NCBI GenBank assembly: GCA_010909165.1
Contig: MU008162.1
Span: 2,046,001 to 2,110,000, forward strand
DNA from: Anthoceros angustus
Taxonomy: Eukaryota; Streptophyta; Anthocerotopsida; Anthocerotales; Anthocerotaceae
Length of the DNA: 64,000 nucleotides
Direction: 5' to 3'
The translations under genes and the position numbers were made by a program. Shown here piece after piece: positions 54,343 through 64,000 of the stretch (its first letter is position 1; each line of letters starts with the position of its first letter). The notes beneath the pieces are model-generated. The model saw only the letters and a list, made by a program, of their open reading frames with translations, made no database searches and was not told where the DNA came from.

Positions 54343-57012
54343 TTATGAGGAGCTTTCGAACGAAGCTTTTGATCTTCTACATGAACTTGCTAAATATGTG
54401 ATCCTACACACTTGGGCACTAGCTGCTACTTCGTTTTTCTCACGGTCGACCATTACAACTGCAACGACCATTTGCGAATAGAAGAACACGGTACCCATCC
54501 CGTAACAACGATATCTCTCTTCATGTCTTGACATGATCTCAGTGGAACTGTGGCAGTCACAGCACATGCGTACATTCTTCGTTACCACCAGAGGTGTCCC
54601 ACTCGGAGTGTTCAAGAGACCAAATGCCAGAGCCAGCTTCTCAGCATGCCCACAAAGCGCATCTTCCTTTTCCTTCTCACCCAGCGGCTTCAACACCAAC
54701 TTTGGGTGAGGTACGTGGCCTCCTTCCTCCTTCAGACGTGCATTCGTGCTCTCTACCTTGAGGGCAATACCTCCTCTCCTTTCTCCCACCAGAAATCTGT
54801 GTACCTGCTTATTCACCTCCATGATCGCCACTGCAGGTTTCTTGTTAGCCCCTGCTGCCCTTCTCTGTGTTTCAATCCTGTCTACATCCTACTTGCATCT
54901 GCATAAGCATTAGCCATGGGCAGATAGGCTGGGGGTCCAGCGCCTAACGATGCTTTCAAAACACCACATCGCCCTCTCTATAGCCCCGTGACTTTTGCAG
55001 GCATTCAACAAAGACGTCAAGCCCACTCCATTACTTGCCCTCACATGATAATAGCATCTTCTCTGCCTCATCTAAATGGCTAGCACGCACAAGAAGGTCA
55101 ATCATGCAGGTGTGTATGCTCAATAGCTAGTAGGTTTGCCATGGTGTTCAGCCATGGAGTCAAAGTGCTTGCGACCTTCGTGGACCAGTCCCTCATGACT
55201 ACAAGCTACTAGAAGGCAAGTGAAAGCAGCATCATCAGGCTGAACACCGGCAACTAATATCTTCTCGAGAAAATCTAGTGCCTTGTGACCTTCATCACAG
55301 GCACCATACCCAGATATCAGGGCCTTCCATGTGACCACATCCTTTGTCGCCAACCTGTCAAAAACCTGCATGCAGCGTGCAGCCTCCAGTTTGCACATTT
55401 TGCATGCACGTCTACCAGGCAGTTGCCCAACACTGAGTTTCTCAGCAGTTCTCTTTCGACAATCTGTGAATGCAGCTGCGTGCCCTTCTATAAGGCACCA
55501 CTGCTTGCACAGGCCTTCAGAAGGCAAGCAAAAGTAAAATGGTTAGCTAAAAATCAGCCCTCCCTGCGCCATTTGTCCATGCACGACAACCGCCTAATGT
55601 CCGAGCCCTTGCTGTGCATACCCAGCGATCAGGGCATTCCATGCCACCACATTCTTTGTATTCATGCTGTCAAAACCTGGCTGGCATCCTCCAGTTCACC
55701 ACATTTTGCATACATGTCCACCACGCAGGTGCCCACCACGTTATCAAGCAGTCCTCTGTGGATAATCTGTGAGTGCAGCTGCCTGCCCTTCTGTAAGGCA
55801 CCAGTGCTTTCACAGGCCTTAAGAAGGCAAGCAAAAGTAACATGGTCAGCCAATATGAGGCCCGCCTCCTCCATTTGTCCATACACAACAAGCTCCTCCT
55901 GGCCTAGTCCTTGTTGTCCATACCCAGCAATCAGGGCATTCCATGTCACAACATCCTTTGTTGCAATACTGTCAAAAACCTGGCGTCATCTTCCATTTCA
56001 CCACACTATGCAGATATGTCCGCCAGGCAGTTGCCCACCACTGCGTCATCCAGCAGTCCTCTTTCTACAATCTGCAAATGCAACTGCCTGCCCTTCAGTA
56101 AGGCATCATTGCCTCCACAGGCTTTGAGAAGGAAAGCAAAAGTAACATGGTTAGCCAAAATGAGGCCCGCCTGCTCCATTTGTCCATACACAACAAGGGC
56201 GTCATGTCCGAGCCCTTGCTGTGCATACCCAGCAATCAGGGCGGCCACGTCACCACATCCTTCTGGCCGCCTAGGCTGTCAAAACCCTGGCGGGCATCTT
56301 CTAGTTCACCACATTTTGCATACATGTCCACCAGGCAGTTGCCCAACAAAAACATTATCCAGCATTCCTTTTTCGACAATCTGCAAATGCAGCTGCCTGC
56401 CCTTATGTAAGGCACCACTGCTTGCACAGGCCTTCAGAAGGCAAGCAAAAGTAACCTGGTTAGCTAAAATCAGCCCCTCCTGCTCCATTTGTCCATACAC
56501 GACGGTAGTCCTCTTTGGACAATCTGTGAGTGCAGCAGCCTGCCCTTCTGTAAGGCACCGGTGCACAAGCAAAAGTCACATGGTTAGCCAAAAGCAGGCC
56601 CTCCTGCTCCATTTGTTCACACACAACAAGTGCCTCATGTCCGAGCCCTGACTGGGCATACTACGAGGGCATTCCATGGCACCACATTCTTTATGTTCAT
56701 GCTGTCAAAAACCTAGCGTGCATCTCTCAGTTCACCACATCTTGAATACCCAGATATCAGGGCATTCCATGTCAACACATCCTTTTTGGCCATGCTGTGA
56801 AAAACCTTGCGTGCATCTTTAAGTCCGCCACATTTTGCATACATGTCCCCCAGGCAGTTGCCAATAAACAAGTCAGTAGGACTGTGAGGTACTGTGTATG
56901 ACCACACAATACGGGCATATAGGTAGTTTGGTACGGAATACCGTCCTTCCAGCCCAAACCACAGCTGTGTAGGCTTAGCCACCTCCACAATCCACCCCAT
57001 TTGTGTGGGCAA
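54343..57012 (-). pseudogene. PPR-DYW pseudogene, heavily frameshifted
   Basis: Fragments run on the minus strand in order: 56713-57012 ([20 protein letters not shown]), 56306-56572, 56236-56427 (GNCLVDMYAKCGELEDARQ), 56006-56248, 55662-55949 (GYGQQGLGQEELVVYGQMEE), 55120-55527 (VTWKALISGYGACDEGHKAL), then the DYW part 54343-54831 (MEVNKQVHRFLVGERR, LCGHAEKLALAFGLLNTP, CCDCH). Frame changes occur every 150-400 bp. Several PPR blocks are near copies of each other. The DYW end after MSRHEERYRC is lost. The catalytic HAE is still visible. It is a paralogue of the gene at 34360-36495. Confidence 0.92.
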
Positions 57013-57655
57013 TTAGCCTCCGACGGCCCCGGAAAGTGTTTGGGTATACTCTATCAAATTTTCTAGGTGGGAGGCGGTCTGCATGCCTGTCCGGTCTCTC
57101 GTTTTCTAAGTAAGGTCAGCTGATGAAGAAGGAAGTGCCACCAAGTTGGACGACTTTCCAGGGCTCGAACTAGTGGCAGTCACAGACAGAAAGAGAAACT
57201 CTGTCCTGTTCACAGACTTCCCGAACATGAGCTCGTCTCAGCACCTCAGTTTGCGTACTTTTGCCGAATGTGGCTCACTTGTTTTCTAGAAGATGCGCAT
57301 CATCTGCTGTTGTCGTAGATGTGAGACTGACTGGGACTGAAGATGAGCCCCAACAGCCCATTCATAGTGTGTGATATATGGAAAATGCACCATCAAGTAG
57401 TAAATTTTTCCAAGAGAATAACAAAATTATTTATGAAAATTAAATTATGAATGAATAAATATGTCAAACATATATCTATGTATATGAACAATGGAGACTT
57501 TATTAAAAAAAAGAGATGGGAAAACCCATCTACTCCGAACCAAGGGGGGACAATCCACTAAAGGGCCAAGAGCCAGGGGGAGCTAGCCCCACGAATGCCA
57601 ACCCCGAAGCTACCTACCGCCCCGATTATGTCATGGTCCGAGATGAGCAAAGGCC
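57013..57655. other. No gene; AT-rich tail
   Basis: Between the PPR pseudogene and the retroelement. An A-run at 57505-57515 next to AGAGATGGG may be the 3' tail of the minus-strand retroelement in reverse complement, but orientation and length make this weak. Confidence 0.3.
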
Positions 57656-57659
57656 TACC

Positions 57660-59640
57660 TACAACTAGTGTCGATAATGCCACGTCTCCTTCGCTCGTTG
57701 TCGTCCTGTAAATAGCGTTGGCCAGTGCCCTCTACAACGCGATGAATACCCGCTGTCGACGGAAAGCCACCATCGAGGAAAGAGGGAGACCCACCCCGTT
57801 CCGACGACTGTGGTAGGCTTTAGCACAATCGTTAATGAGCCTGGAAAAATCCTTGCCCATAGCTCCATGAGTCTCAATGGCGAGGGGGATGAAGGCATAG
57901 CCGTCCTGCAAAGGTGTGTATTTGTGTACCTTGGCATTCGCGCATCCCTCCACTGCCCAGCCCGGAGGGTTGAAAATGACATGCTCACAAATGGAGTTCC
58001 AGGTAGGGTCTGTTATGACGACATCCGCAAAGGACATTTGGTCTCCCTGGATCAGAAATAGATCCGCCTTGACCGACACCCCATTGCGCAGGGTAAATGG
58101 CCGCTCCCTCTATGAAAAATACCTGCTCTCCTTGGCCATCGAGAACATGACGTCGTGAATGCGTCATGCATAGCCATATGTTCCCCTCCAATTGGACAGT
58201 GAGCTAGGTGGGTCCCTGAGTCGTCGAGGGGGGCCCCACAGCTATAGGCTGAGAGAGAACAGGCCAGAGGTTGGACCAAACCCAGGTGAAACCTCATCGT
58301 AATAGAAAAAGAAGCTGGTGTGATTCGGAACACCTGGAGGCAAGGCCAAGCTAGAAGCCAGGAGCATGCTCTCTTCCTCGAGCAAGAGCAGATGCGGGCA
58401 CGAACAGGCCGGGGAATAGTAGAGTCCAGAAGGATTGCCCACTACGCCTGCCAATATTTCTTCTCCTGGAGAGAGGCCTGAAGGCCATGTAGCCCTTCCA
58501 CGAAAAACGAGGAAAAGGGAGTCATGGCCGCCCTAGCCTCGAAGGAAAGGAAGTCCCTGGCCAACTTAAGGGACGCCTGCAAAGGGAAGGACCCCTCCTC
58601 CAACACCCGAGACGAAGGCCTCCAAGATGGAAACATACCGGATTCAGAAACGAGCGGTGAAGACAGGGGCAGAAAGGGCACAGCTCCCAAGGAAGGCCGC
58701 CGGCGCCGAGGCCTCCATGGCCAGCAGACCTGTGCCTTCAAAAGCGATAGGAAGGGATGCCTGCCGCTGAGCAAGGCCCCCTGCGGCACACTCGAAGGTC
58801 CCCAGCCCGATAATGTTTCCAAGTGCCTGCATAATCTGTAGGTCAAAATTCCGCTGGTTTAATAAAAAGGGGAGGGGGCCACCGTCTTGGTGAGGTAACC
58901 CGGCTGACGCGCGAAGTAGGACCAAAGGATGCCAAATGCCACTTGAGGGTCCCCTAATAGAGATAGGTCGCCGACGTGGGCCAAGTCCTCCATCAAAGCC
59001 TCATCCACAAAACCCTAAGTAAAGGACGGAGGTCCCACTGGGACCTGTTAGATTCAAAATATGGACAAAAAAACAATAGAGGAAAGGAGCACACTCTAAT
59101 AATCAGAATAATCGAATAATACAAAATTGTTTGAGTGTATGTCTTATATGCATGTAATACGTGTCCCTTCATTATGTGACCTTTGGATTAACTAAATAGG
59201 CATAACTTAACTAGCTTAAACCCTAAGCGAGGGCAGCTTGTGCTCTAACAGGACCCCCAAGATGCGAAGTCCCCGCGAAGGAACTATGTCCCCCCCAGGA
59301 AATTGAAGAAAGGGAGTAATGCTAGACGGGGACCAAACCTTGCACTTCAGAATCCTGACCCTCAAACCCAAGCGGGAGAGCTCTGAGGAGAAGAGTGCGA
59401 ACGCTTCCCTGACCTTGCCCCCCAGTCCTAAGATATGAGTGTCGTCCGCCACGAACGGAAAGAGACGCTCCCCAACCGCGCCGGTAGTAATGGCCAGGGC
59501 CCTGAAGTGCGCAACGGCAAAGAGGGCACCCCCCAAGGGATCCCCCTGCCTCGTGCCCGTCGCCGAGTCCAGCACGTGTGGTCGTACTTTCGTTGACGGA
59601 CCAGCCGGGCGCACACTATATCCTGTATCGTGTAGAATAT
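57660..59640 (-). pseudogene. Non-LTR retrotransposon, RT and C-terminal region, decayed
   Basis: At 59590-59220 the minus strand gives SATGTRQGDPLGGALFAVAH, LFPFVADDTHILG (the x-A-D-D active site) and GLRILGVLL, an RT palm. After an AT-rich interruption (59040-59215) come LRQ-type thumb fragments near 58800-58680 (RQASLPIAFEGTGLLAMEAS, APAAFLGSCAL). Then follow CGAPLDDSGTHLAHCP with GGEHMAMHDAF (a Cys/His knuckle, 58240-58160), DLFLIQGDQMSFADVVITDP (58060) and FIPLAIETHGAMGKDFSRLI (57870). That order fits plant LINE-like elements that end with a zinc knuckle and a degenerate nuclease-like domain. There are many frameshifts. Confidence 0.8.
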
Positions 59641-61060
59641 GGTTCGATCCCAAGGGAATGTATCTTACCGCACCGTTCGCCTATTAATTTAACTACTTTC
59701 GAGTACTTCTAACCAGTTTGGAATGTTATTGATGGGCGGACCTCGTCCACCGGAGTCCTTAACCCACCAAGGTACTCAGCGGACTTCGATCCTCCTACGG
59801 TCCACTCATGTTAAACACAAGCGCCCAGGTCCGTTTCCCGACGTGGCCCATGATCAGGACCCGCTACTACGTTCGCGTGGCTAAGCGAGCCTTATACCAA
59901 AAGTAATGCCTGAGGAACAACCCGACCCGTCTAATGAATCAAACAGACATACGAGTCGCCCTACAAAGCGTCAATGGTCGGAGGTTACAACCTCAGACCC
60001 ACTCGTACCCTACCTAAGTCTCTACTATGCACCCGCCTTCCTCTCACTCCTACCACATTCCATATCAAGTTCTACCAGATAGGCCCGGTATCGCCGAACG
60101 TTTAGGGACTCGTCTACGTCCTCTAGTCCACCAGTTGGGTCATCTTCCCGCATTCTCCACTCTTCGCTCGCTCACACACCTCCGTAGTCCGTTCGATGTC
60201 TAGTGTCACGCTTCGGTGGGGTATCGTGTTGCCGCACCTCCGCATCCGCGTGTGCACAATCAGGCTAGTTCTAGCTCTTTACGCCCTCCGCTTACCATCT
60301 TGTTACCGGCGTCCGCTTCGGTGCACTTATCCCCTTCGCACTGCTCTTGAGGAGCAAGGGTCAAGGTTCTTCAGCACTGCAACCACCACCACCACGCATT
60401 AAGGCTTGCCACTAGAGCTAGGATAATCCTCTCCGAGGTAGTCCGCCCGCTCGGTGACTCAGCCGCATTCACACTTGGTTCAGAGGAACTTCGTGCACCA
60501 TGCGGAATCAACCCCAAAAGGAAAATTGCATTACAGGGCAGTGACCTCCCTCTTATACTGCCTCTAAAGCAGCGCCTTTATTACAACCCGTAGGTTGGCC
60601 CTACTGCCAGCTACCAACACACGCAGGAGGGATATCAAATCCCTTACGCGTGGCTACCTACACCTACGGCGATTGGACTGCTGACCCCGGCTGACTCCCC
60701 CGTCTGGCAACCCAATCCCTAACCCTGGTGCCGGAGGAGTGCCTAGCGTAATTATCCTTGACCCTGCCTTCCGGCAAGGGTCCAAGTCTCACCCCGACCC
60801 GGATTAGGCCGCACTCCAAGAGTCACACGACAACGCCGTCACCATCTTGTCTTCCTCGGCCCGCTCAAAGACATGGGGTTTTGGGGATTCCCTCCCTATC
60901 CCCCGGTGGGCCCCCCGTCCACCAGTCCGCCCAAAGGAACGACTTGAGTCCGTTCACTTTGGGTCCATTGAGGCAGCTCGCCGGACCCCACCGAATCCGT
61001 TTCTAACTCCGGAGGATAGACCTCCGGGTCTATCCTTCCCCCCGGGGAGCGGACCTCACG
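59640..61060. other. Non-coding, LTR-like sequence
   Basis: A TCCCAAGGGAATG box at 59648-59662 resembles the one in the gypsy LTR at 14660-14675 (CGCTCCCAAGGGAATGG). The boundary with the RT fragment falls here. No ORF is recognised. A CCACCACCACCACG run lies at 60382-60398. Confidence 0.35.
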
Positions 61061-63480
61061 GACCCCTACAATGGGTCCTTCCCTTGACTCAGCTCCTCCC
61101 TCCTCGCCGAACCACCGTCTTCTAGGCCTTCTAACCCGAGCACTATGTCCGGAGAGCATACCTCATTATCAGCCGGAGCTGACGTGCTTAGTCTGGCTTG
61201 CCCGTCCGTGCCCCGCTCCTCCTCCGACGGCTCGGCCTCGCCGCTGCTCCCATCCCCAAACAGGGTACCAAGGTTCCCTAGGGCTCCGTTTTCCCCCAGC
61301 CCTTCCTCTTCCATGGGCTCCTCCCACTCCTCTGTTGGGCCTACTGCCTCGGCAGGCTGATACACCACACTCACCTCCTTTAGGATTTCCGAGTCATAGT
61401 AGGTGAAGTCTGAGTCTACTTGCTGGATGGCCTCCTCCACATGGGCCCGCAAGACTTGGTACTCCTAACTCCATTAGTGCTCAGGCAGCGGGGCGTGCTC
61501 CCCCGCTCGTTGGGCCGTCTCACCTCCCAGTCCTTCCGGCCAAGCCTTGGCAGCATCTCGGAAGGCTGTAAGGGAAGCCTTCGTGAGCTCCTGGAGCCGC
61601 TGCTTCTCACTCGACCGCTCCTTCTCCCGCTCTGCCTCAAGGTCCTTCAGCTATTTCGTGAAGAAGCGAACACGACCCTCCGCTAGGCGTAGCTGAATTA
61701 TCAGCTTCTGCTCCTCCCCCTGCCCCCTTTGGCAATCCTCCACCTCTTTGCTCAGGCGGTCCACCTGTTGCTGGAGTTGCTCCAGCACCTTCACTAGCCG
61801 ACTAGTCTCTTCAAGATCCCTGGTTAGAAGATCGATGTCCAGCTACTTTCCTTTATTGTGGGTCTCTATCGTTCGAAGATTCAGTTGGAGACGGTGACCG
61901 TCTCGTTCTACTGCGCTGCTGTCGAATAGTGGACGCCACATTTGTTCAAAACCCGCAATAACGTACATGGTTTTCTAAGACACGCTTTTCTATGGATATG
62001 ATGATGGGAAAGTCTACTGCCTTTTGCCCAACAGCTCATTTCAACGGAATCCACCGATATTGCGCAGACATTATTGGTCCACCTCTGGCTCCAAGTCTCC
62101 AATCCTGCCCTACAGGAGTCCATTCCTCTCCTCCACCACCAGAAGCCACAATTCTAGGGTCTCCTGCTCTGCTTCCCTTAGCTGCCGAGCCTCCTCCGCC
62201 CTTTGGAGCTGCGCCCAGAGTTCCACCAACTCCCCAAGCCACTCCTGATCTCATTTCCATGGGCAGCCCGGGCTTGCTCCCATGATATATGCCTGGTCTC
62301 TCCTCAGGTCAGCAACCTCCTGCTCTCGCTTCTTCAGCCCGGTTGTGGTTACTCCGGCCGCCTCCCTCAACCGGTTCCGATCCCGGCGGTAGTGTTCTCG
62401 GTTCTTCCTGGCTCTCTCCTCCCTGTCCTTCACTTCCTTAAGTTAGGACTCTAGGGCTTCTCGCTCCTCATGCCGGGCGGACTCCACCGCCTCTTGGGCT
62501 TCCTTCACTACTCACTTCGTGACCTCCTCCGTCGCCCGTGCCTTCTCCGTCGCGCGCTGTGCCTTCTCTAGCTCCTCGCTTAAGGCCTCTGCCTGGGCTT
62601 GGGCCTCTTGCGCCTGCTTCAGCCGTTCGCATAGCTGCAGAACCCTGGCTCGATCCTGTAGGGCGAACTGAGCCTTCCGTTATGCTGTTCGGCGCTTCTC
62701 CTCCTGGATTCTTGCTAGGGTTTTCCGCTCCGGGCTGCCACTGCTTGGCCTTGGAGCTTGACCATGCGCTGCCGAGTGGCCTCAACCTCCTGTGTCTTCT
62801 GGGAGGCTCAATAGACCCCCAGCTGCCAGTCGCTCTGGCCACGGCCAAGACCCATCGGGCTCCTTCTTCGGCCGAGGTAGGTGAGCTTCCTTCAAACTCC
62901 TCCGAAGGTGCGGGCATCTCTCGGCCCACCAAGGTTTGCCAGACCGCTCGTCGGAGTTGGTCCGGTTTGGGTACTCCGGCCTCGATCAGGAGGCCTAGGT
63001 CCTGTCCATCGGGCACCGGACCCTTCACCTCCTTGGCCCTCTTGGCGGCCAACTCCTTTTCCGCCCTTCTACGCTTAGGGTCCGGTGGTGGCAACAGAGT
63101 CCGGGAGCTGGCCCTTTTTCCTCTCCTGGTGGGAGAAAGCAACCGCTCGGTGCGACTGCTGCTAGTGTCCACCTTCCCCTTGGGCCGCATCTCGTTTCGC
63201 CCGTCGGACAGCGTGTTTCGCCTTAGCCCATTCGTCATTCATCGATAGTGTAGCGATGCCGTAGTTCTGGTGGCTACCTCTAGCGCTCTTCTTTCGGCCC
63301 TCCATCCTGGTCCGGCATGGCTCTGCTTGGCGGCCGGGGTTGGTCTTGCCGCCGCCGGGGCTGCCCCCACTGGCGCGACTCTTGGCTCCACCGGCACAGC
63401 CACTGGGGCCTGCTCCTCGGGTGCCCCGACTAGCAATAGAGAAGCGGGGACTTCTTCCCAAATTCCCTTGGTGGTGAAGG
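61060..63480 (-). pseudogene. Unidentified retroelement-like ORFs (charged, coiled-coil-rich)
   Basis: Minus-strand frames at 62468-63238 (PKRRRAEKELAAKRAKEVKG, then DLGLLIEAGVPKPDQLRRAV) and 61066-61452 (HVEEAIQQVDSDFTYYDSEI, acidic afterwards) have protein-like composition. Between them is Arg/Glu-rich, coiled-coil-like sequence in changing frames. It could be a gag or accessory ORF of an LTR element. There is no zinc knuckle or RT to confirm this. Confidence 0.35.
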
Positions 63481-63999
63481 GATCCGTTTCAGTCGAATAT
63501 TAATGGCATCCGAAATGCCCTCCAAATCTTCCTCGGCCTGGTTACGCCGCTCCGTGGCTCAGCAGCCTTTTGTCGTGGCCTGCTCCTCCTCGTCCTTCAC
63601 TTCCTTAAGTTAGGACTCTAGGGCTTCGCTCCTCATGCCGGGCGGACTCCACCGCCTCTTGGGCTTCCTTCACTACTCACTTCGTGACCTCCTCCGCCTG
63701 TGTTTTCTCCGCCTGTGCCTTCTAGCTCCTCGCTTAAGGCCTCTGCACTGGGCTTGGGCCTCTTGCGCCTGCTTCGCCTGCTCAGATAGCCGCAGAACTC
63801 AGCTCGATCCTCAGGGCGAACCGAGCCAGGCCGTCTCCTCCTGGATTCTTGCTAGGGTTTTCCGCTTTCCGCCTGGCAGCCTGGGCCACTTCTGCTTGGC
63901 CTTGGAGCTTGACCATGCGCTGCCGAGTGGCCTCAACCTCCTGTGTCTTCTGGGAGGCTCAATAGACCCCTGTGCCTGCCGTGTCGCCACGGCGGCCAA
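62425..63999. repeat. Direct duplication of about 0.4 kb, spaced 1.16 kb
   Basis: The stretch CACTTCCTTAAGTTAGGACT, TCATGCCGGGCGGACTCCAC, ACTACTCACTTCGTGACCTC, through CTTGGAGCTTGACCATGCGC to GGAGGCTCAATAGACCCC occurs at 62430-62820 and again at 63597-63970. The second copy has several short deletions. The minus-strand peptide is GSIEPPRRHRRLRPLGSAW in both. Confidence 0.85.
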
Positions 64000-64000
64000 G

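Noticed and set aside
61071-63248. Plus-strand Pro/Ser-rich ORFs (for example 62538-63248)
   Set aside because: They mirror the charged minus-strand frame at 62468-63238, which has the more protein-like composition.

Overview
The window looks like nuclear DNA of a seed-free land plant, most likely a fern or lycophyte. This is inferred from gene content, not from a search. It carries a land-plant COI1 receptor gene, DYW-class PPR editing genes and a plant-type FAM91 gene. These sit beside a complete gene for a four-domain voltage-gated cation channel, a class I know from green algae and animals but not from seed plants. Introns are short and conventional (GT...AG). About half of the window is decayed transposon DNA.

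Layout. 1-9.6 kb is tandemly duplicated, frameshifted transposon debris seeded with a GC-rich palindrome built on GGCATGCC. 9.8-14.6 kb holds the wreck of a minus-strand Ty3/gypsy element (RT, gag, primer-binding site), followed by LTR-like and repeated DNA to 19.8 kb. 20.7-25.4 kb is a Ty1/copia element whose two halves point in opposite directions. 26.3-27.1 kb holds a nested foldback and a 133-bp tandem duplication. The genic core runs from 27.7 to 53.9 kb: FAM91 (-), PPR-DYW (-), four-domain channel (+), a putative plastid membrane protein (+), COI1 (-, with one base missing from its reading frame) and a HERP-like membrane protein (-). A shattered PPR-DYW pseudogene (54.3-57.0 kb), a degenerate non-LTR retrotransposon (57.7-59.6 kb) and further retroelement-like debris (59.7-64 kb) follow.

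The exon models for the channel (24 exons), FAM91 (10) and the HERP-like gene (5) were built by hand by joining splice sites until family motifs stayed in frame. Each total is an exact multiple of three. The genes do not form one pathway: they cover ion signalling, hormone perception, vesicle tethering, organelle RNA editing and ER-type membrane function.

The most notable item is the channel. It has six-helix modules in four repeats, a pore ring that reads A/E/D/D, a weakly charged second voltage sensor, an unusual 17-residue-repeat coiled coil at the N-terminus, and a C-terminal EF-hand-like region plus an IQ motif. The second is COI1, whose hormone pocket keeps the key arginines but changes at least three other contact positions.
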